Below, in pieces: positions 57,840 through 64,000 of a DNA stretch of 64,000 nt. The first letter of the stretch is position 1, and each line of letters starts with the position of its first letter. The notes under the pieces are model-generated. The model saw only the letters and a list, made by a program, of their open reading frames with translations, made no database searches and had not been told where the DNA came from. The position numbers were made by a program, and so were the translations under genes. Origin of the DNA: Lunularia cruciata (Eukaryota; Streptophyta; Marchantiopsida; Lunulariales; Lunulariaceae); contig OX419757.1 in NCBI GenBank assembly GCA_948567375.1, positions 52,452,001 to 52,516,000 of the forward strand. Reading direction: 5' to 3'.

Positions 57840-59390
57840 GGATACTTGAAGAGGACCATGCTCTATACTTTCACACCTTGACTCTCAAGCCTACAAGATG
57901 TAGCTTGGTAGTCACGTGATCAAAGGCTTGCCTAAGTTGATGTACAAGGCACACAATGTATGTATCAGCTGCCAAGGAGGAAATACACAACTTGGCATGG
58001 CAAAGTAGTGGATAAGAGAGCTTTGAAGTGAGCCATGGTAAACAAAGGTCCCCTTAAAGGGTCTTCTTGTTGTGTATCAACAATTGACTCAAAAACAAAT
58101 AGCTCCTTCCTATGACCAACCATGCTAGTAGTAAAGGGAAGCATGAATGCTTCCCTTTACTACTAGCATGAATGAGACTCGCCAAGGAACCATCGGCCTC
58201 CATAAGCTCTCTAAAGGTGGATGCTCAAGAGATGCTATTAAAAGCATTCTCAACATCCACCTATAGGACAACCCACTCCTAATAGTTAACTAGGAGTGCC
58301 ATAATACCTAGATATAACCACACAACCTCCAAGTGTAGCTACTCTAAATTGATGTGGACTAAGGTGCTCTTGATAGTGAGAACAATGTTGAAGGACAATG
58401 GTACAACTAACCAATATCAATTAGTCTAATGCTTCTTATGTACTTCTCCATTGCAAAAAGTAGACTAGCACCTAACTCTTGACTAATTGATGTAGGAATA
58501 TCTCTCCTCATTACTATTGCAATCAATTGAAATAGCTCGGTAAATCTATTAGAAGGATCACATGCTTGAAATCAATCTCTAAGATGCTCATATACCATCC
58601 TTGACAAGCCTTTTGAAGAGAAGCAAGGTGCAATGCACAATGCTTGTGCAAAAAGTGACCTATAAAGACATAAAAGTTGCTCATGTTGATAATTTAAGAG
58701 TTCTTATGGTACTCCTTCTCTTGCTATAAGATATAATGAGTGTAGGGAAGAGATAGTTGCATTAGTGGGATTTACCATGGAAAAAAGGTGTAGCTACTCT
58801 ACTAAACTCTCCCGTCTGACCCAATGTCCTACACGATTATAATTGAGTGGACTATATGGGACAACCTGTCTCCTAAAACATGCAACCCTAATCGACTCCT
58901 CATGTAGGGCAACCCAATCCCCCGCTTGGAATCAATGAAATCTAGTAGGCACCTCTTTATACCCAGCACATCCCCCTCTAGCATAATGAAGACACCATCA
59001 AAGAAGTAAAAGGAATAAGAACCATGCTAACTTGTCCAATGGATCATGTGCAAAATGATCAAGTGGTAGGCAAAAAGCTTGTCTAGCCTCATCATGGAAT
59101 GTATAGGGTAGCCTATGTAATTGATTTAGATATAGAAATTTAGTCTTAAATAACCCCAAGATACAACCTACTTGAGATGCTAACCACTTCCACGACTTGA
59201 TTGTTATCCTTAGAACGGTCAACAAAGGAATAAAAGAAGCGTGTGTAATCCCAAGTGTCTTTGTTGTTGATGTGATTGCATGCTTCACATGAGCATCCCA
59301 AGTGGTCCAATCATAGTCCGTGTGCATCCTTCCCACGTGGGTCTTTACTCCTTGCAAAGTAAGTATTCGTGACGCACCAAACATGGTGTC
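57840..59390 (-). pseudogene. Non-LTR-type reverse transcriptase remnant
   Basis: Minus-strand pieces match a LINE-like RT. VDVENAFNSIS (58205-58262) corresponds to the D-x-x-x-A-F-x-x-V/I palm motif, followed by FRELMEADGSLASLI. Then TQQEDPLRGPLFTMAHFKALL (near 58005-58070) corresponds to the QGDPLGGPLFALA motif with Gly changed to Glu. Upstream, a 128-codon frame (58998-59384) and pieces near 58420-58650 could be the N-terminal part. Stops and frameshifts are numerous. A 50-bp palindrome (58121-58170) interrupts it. It differs from the Ty3 and copia RTs in this window. Confidence 0.68.
58121..58170. repeat. Perfect palindrome, 24-bp arms, 2-bp spacer
   Basis: CATGCTAGTAGTAAAGGGAA plus GCAT (58121-58144), then GA, then the exact reverse complement (58147-58170). 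It lies between the two conserved RT motifs, where the RT frame is lost, so it probably arose by a local inverted duplication. Confidence 0.92.
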
Positions 59391-62300
59391 TCCAAGCCGC
59401 TCTAGGCGACCCTACATAGGGAAGTGTAGCCATGGCTAGCACAAGAATAACACACGATGCTACTTTTCATGTCTCCCATACTTGCAAACCAAAACCACTC
59501 ACATCACAATTCACATGAGTAAATGTTATCTCTCCAAACCTTGAAAACTTTAAACTCTTATAACTTTTGATTCCCATCTCAAAAGTTTTAAAACTAAGTT
59601 CCCATGAAACTCAAACATGAATTTTAAGAGATTAAAATCAAAATTTCCAACCCATCACTTTCAATGTGAAGTAATCACTTTAAACGCTAAAGAACCTAAA
59701 AGCACTCATATCCTTCTACTCAATTCTCAATAGCCTTCAATCTAGGCATCAATGGAATTGAAATTGAAACCAAACAGAATCTAAAATATTCACTCATGTG
59801 ATATATGCGGGTGAGCTCTCCAAAAATCAATAATCTCATTTCTCTCTTGTTGTGCTCCTCAACCAAGTGGAAGTTTGAACCAATAGCTCGTGTATGAACT
59901 GCATATGAAATATATATATGAGAGGATGCAAATTAAATTGAACTGATATCTAAGCAAATGGAATGTAAATAAATCTAACAAGACAAGACAAAGTGAAAGC
60001 ATTATTGATACATTTCACAAGTAGCACTTGCAGAGAACTTTGTACACATCATGAAGAAGAATTAACACAAAATAGATTAAACATCTAAAATTGAAACCAG
60101 ACGAGAACTATCAAACAACATTGATTATGACCTCTCCTGCCCCCGATAGTCCCTCTATAGTCGATAGTCTGTCGATTCGATTTAGGGAATCTACAGTAAC
60201 GTCTCACGCAAAGCCTTTAACTACAAGTTAAACTAGAGGGTGAATATTTTGCACTTGTGAGCGGTTATTACGTGAGTTTATGGCGAGTTCGTGTATGAAA
60301 TTCATTCTTGCCCAAATGGACTTCTGATCGAGAGCAAATTGATCAACCTCAACCGTACGTTATAATAAACCATTAATTATGATCATCTTCCTTTAAACAT
60401 ACCCAGCGCATGCACGTGTTTGACACGAGTTTACATCGCTCATTTTATCTTGCGTCGTGTTAGTGATTCATGAGTTCAAGAAAATCTCACGTTTATTTGT
60501 GGACAAGTTTAGTAAATCAGAAACATTCTAGAAACAGGTAATTTACAAGAATTCAAGTCTCCCCCTCTCCAAACTCTCTCCAAATGATGTCTGGTAAAAA
60601 AAAACCTTTTCATCACAAATCTGATACTTCAAGAAAATCACAAATTTGTTTACAATTTATATCTCTCAAACAAATTGAAATGAGATAACAATGAACCCTG
60701 AATGTGGAGAAAACATAACACTAAACCTTGAATTCGGAAGATTAAACTCGAACTTTAAACCCTGACTAAGTAATTTATACATAATTTTGAGGTGGCTTCC
60801 AAGAAATTTTGTAAAAATTTGAATTCACTGAAAACTCAACGAGTCCCACCATTGCGACAGAGACGTCTGGCGCCTCCGGATGATGCCAACAATGATGCCA
60901 CCCACGATGGATCTCATTCCCTTAAAATGACCCAACGCATACCGCAATGCATACGAGAAGACAGAAGACACCGTAGCACATACTGGTGGACACATTAGAA
61001 ATGACCAACTTGACCTGCATTTCACAAGCGCACACCACCATGCATCCATTATGCATGGCGGTGTGCCTAGTGCATCCTAACATGCACTTCGTCACACACA
61101 AGTGCAAACCTTTTTGAACTACATAGAACCCTGGCGCTCACGGTAGCGCCTGGAACAACCCAAATGCACACCACAGTGCAGCCACATTATAGCAGCACAT
61201 CTGGGCTCATATGGCCTTGCATTCTATGTTATACAAGCGATTGAAGTGCTCAACCTATTACAAATGAGTACAGACAGAAGACATCCATGACATCAACCAC
61301 ATTTTTCATTCAAAATAACATTATTTTATTTTGTTTTATTCATTATGGATTCAAAAATACACCGGCTTCCATGTTGAAAGAAAGACAACATTATACCACC
61401 ATATTTCTAGTTTCCTCTCTACCTTGGTCATGGAGCAAAGCAAAGATGCACCATTGTTTGCAACTTTTGACTCTATTTCTTTTATGAAACTACCATCTTC
61501 CTCTATCCATATGTCATATGTTGGATCTGGATAATAAAAGATTATGTAAAACTATACACACTAATTCTTTGGAGCAAATAAGCGATTCTGGATGGGTCCT
61601 TGAGTTGGAACCTTAATTACATTAAAGAATTCTATCTCTATTTTAGACCACCTATACATTGCTCATTGTGGACTTCGGTTTGTGCCATGCATTTATTGAC
61701 CAGTTCTCTTTTCTTGAAATCTAGCCTGCTTGAAAGAGGGAACAAAGATGACTTATTGACACATGACCTGAACTGCTAAGGAGGTATTGATTTTGTTCAA
61801 AAGATAAACAATCTCCTCGCCTCGCTCTCAATTCTTCCCAAAGGGAAGATCTTTTGCAACATGTGGTATCATGACATGAACCTAGCATACCATGAGTTAA
61901 GAGTTTCATTAGTGAGTCCAAACACCAATCACAACAATCAAAGCTTGGAAAATACACCGAGGTACTTATACCTCCTATATAGATCTTTGTTTCTTGTCGC
62001 ATATAACTTGGATGTTCATTGAATATAAATTATTTTCACTACAATATAATTATCTATCAACACTTTATTTTTGTATAAAGGGAAAAGGGTATCGTCAACT
62101 AAACCCATACATACAGCGAGCTCTTTTTAGGCAATTATAGAAGAAATTCTACTTCTCTCCTCTTTATTGTGTTACCTTACTTCTCTCTAGAGAATTGATT
62201 AAATGGTTATCATCATTTTGTCCATAAATTTGTTCATAGATTTGACACTAATACCCCATATATTTAAACATCTAGTAATGCAGTCCAAATCTATCAAGAA

Positions 62301-64000
62301 CCAAACCCATTTGGATTCACATAAAAGTTAGCCCGAATTTGATCATATTTTTTACACTAATACCCCATATATTTAAACCTCTCAAAGTCCGAACCTATCA
62401 AAGCCAAAGCCAATTGGATTCAAATAGGAGTTGAACACAAGCTACTTGAATGCTAGCGACTCTAAATTAATTAAATATTTGATAACAAATTCAGTGCTGC
62501 AACACAAGAAAGCTCTTGGTTGCAAATGCTTCTATCGGCTTACAAACATCCACCACCTTAATAGGAGATCAATAGTGTCATTTTCTTAAACGAAACTCCA
62601 CTCATCATCAATGATCCAGTCATCAAGATTCTCATATTTCATTCAGCCCGGATAAAGCTCTCAATAAATTTTGCAATTTTCCTTAACAGTTGCCCCATCA
62701 CTACCATCGTTGTATTTCTTCATTGTTCTGTACTTCTCACGTTTGAGTTAACAAATCTAAATGTTTCTAAGCAGAGTTAGCCAAGTAATCGGTGAGATAA
62801 GAAAGAACAAAGAAAAGGAATTGTTGCAACGCACGACAAGACGAAATGGGGACGAAGAATGTCCTACCGAACCAAGACGACAAGAAGAGTTGCTTCTGAG
62901 GAGGTCGAGAATGCCGACCCGCCTTTTTCTCCAGTGGTATCGAATTTGAATTAATTTGGCTGCACATACATTACATGCTCCATAACTATTTCCCAATCCC
63001 ATAATATGTAAATTTATACAGATTAAATTTTATTTTGTCCCGTCAAACGAAAAAAATAAGAACCCACCTCACATTTTCTGTTCATCCACCTCACCCTTCT
63101 ATGGTACTATACACGGTGTAAATAAACCAATCAAATTACTCTTGCAAGGATGTGAGTTTTGCAACAATGCTAGAATATGATGTAAAACGAATCCGATCAC
63201 CATGCCATATTCATCGGACATCGGACTCATTTCACACAACTAGCTAATCTGATTAGGTGAAGTGGATGAGCAGAAAAGGTGAAGTAGGTTTATAATTTCT
63301 CGCAAAATTAGTATGGAATTCGGAATAATACCCGTATACGTTTTGAATATGCCTCGATAATTTCACGTATAATTTTTCGAGTTATCTACAAAATTTCTTA
63401 TGGTAGTCTACGTTAAAACACTCTAGTGTGCTTGCTATGATAGTTGTCTGCAGTCTATAGAATTCCTTATGGAAGTCTAAGTGTACCCGTAAACTTAACG
63501 TTAAAATACCCAAGTGTGCTTGATGAGATAGTTGGCTGCAGTTAAGGAGGAGTAGCTCCGACGATTATCGCCAAAGACAAGGAATACCGTTATATCCCAC
63601 AACTAGTCTATGATGCTCTTTCACTCTCTGTAATGAAGATTTTTGCATTTTCACTTTTGGGACGTCTTATTCGAGAAGTAGCATGAGTATCTTTGTAAAG
63701 GAAATTTAGAGTAGTTTTGCTTGCCTAGGCCACCTCTTATTAGACATTAACTTTTTTTTTTAAAGATAAAAGGTCTCGCTCAAGCTCCGATCCTCTCTAC
63801 TTTTGGGTTTACATAGTCTTACAACACCAATCAGAAATCTCATCTGAAGTATTGTTCCCATCGTGTACTCAAGTATTGGGTTTACATAGTCTTGCAACAC
63901 CAATGAGAACTCTCATCTTTTACATCGTCGTGTAGTATAAGTGAGAGCTCTCATCACACTTAGAACATTTACAGCCGATCTACCAAATACACTTTAAAAG
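59391..64000. other. Right flank, no gene recognised
   Basis: 4.6 kb of AT-rich DNA. ORFs at 60792-61107, 61287-61534, 61721-62002 and 62757-63002 occur as overlapping pairs on both strands or frames without motifs. Local direct repeats occur near 63405-63545 and 63804-63920. A more GC-balanced patch at 60780-61240 might be an old gene fragment, but I cannot identify it. Confidence 0.5.
63804..63920. repeat. Direct repeat, about 74-bp period
   Basis: GGGTTTACATAGTCTT-CAACACCAAT occurs at about 63804 and 63878, each followed by a CTCATCT word. Confidence 0.75.

Overview
The window is nuclear DNA of a land plant. The genes have short GT-AG introns of roughly 75 to 450 bp, plus one of 2.6 kb. 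Two proteins carry N-terminal stretches that look like plastid transit peptides. Chromodomain-bearing Ty3 retrotransposons are primed from initiator tRNA-Met. Compact genes set in very AT-rich, repeat-filled surroundings fit a bryophyte, most likely a moss, but nothing here fixes the species.

There are three zones. (1) 1-12.4 kb is transposon territory: a decayed, complete chromovirus with paired LTRs (661-7266), a solo LTR of a second family (8099-8543), then AT-rich DNA with microsatellites and minisatellites. (2) About 12.5-38 kb is a gene island. It holds a LENG1-like Cir_N protein (+, 13300-14549), the 26S proteasome lid subunit RPN3 (+, 18045-23775), a single-exon Orn/Lys/Arg-decarboxylase-type enzyme with a probable plastid transit peptide (+, 25033-26844), an unrecognised plastid-type protein in five exons (-, 28726-30525), and a DHHC palmitoyltransferase with an N-terminal Cys4 zinc ribbon (+, 32017-33843). 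(3) About 38.3-60 kb is again transposon-rich: a Ty3 integrase scrap, LTR-like pieces, a copia RT scrap, a second chromovirus with a perfect 5-bp target duplication (47917-53517), another solo LTR, and a decayed non-LTR-type reverse transcriptase (57840-59390). The last 4.6 kb shows no recognisable gene.

The genes are ordinary housekeeping or metabolic loci that do not form one pathway. Three things deserve most attention. RPN3 intron 1 contains a same-strand 454-codon ORF with a coiled coil, and a possible donor near its end would join it in frame to RPN3 exon 2. The decarboxylase start codon is preceded by two upstream ATGs, one opening a 14-codon uORF and the other an ORF that overlaps the gene. 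A dispersed repeat family of unknown type occurs in three copies (about 10.3, 34.8 and 56.0 kb). Exon limits were inferred by reading splice signals and codon phase by eye, without transcripts.
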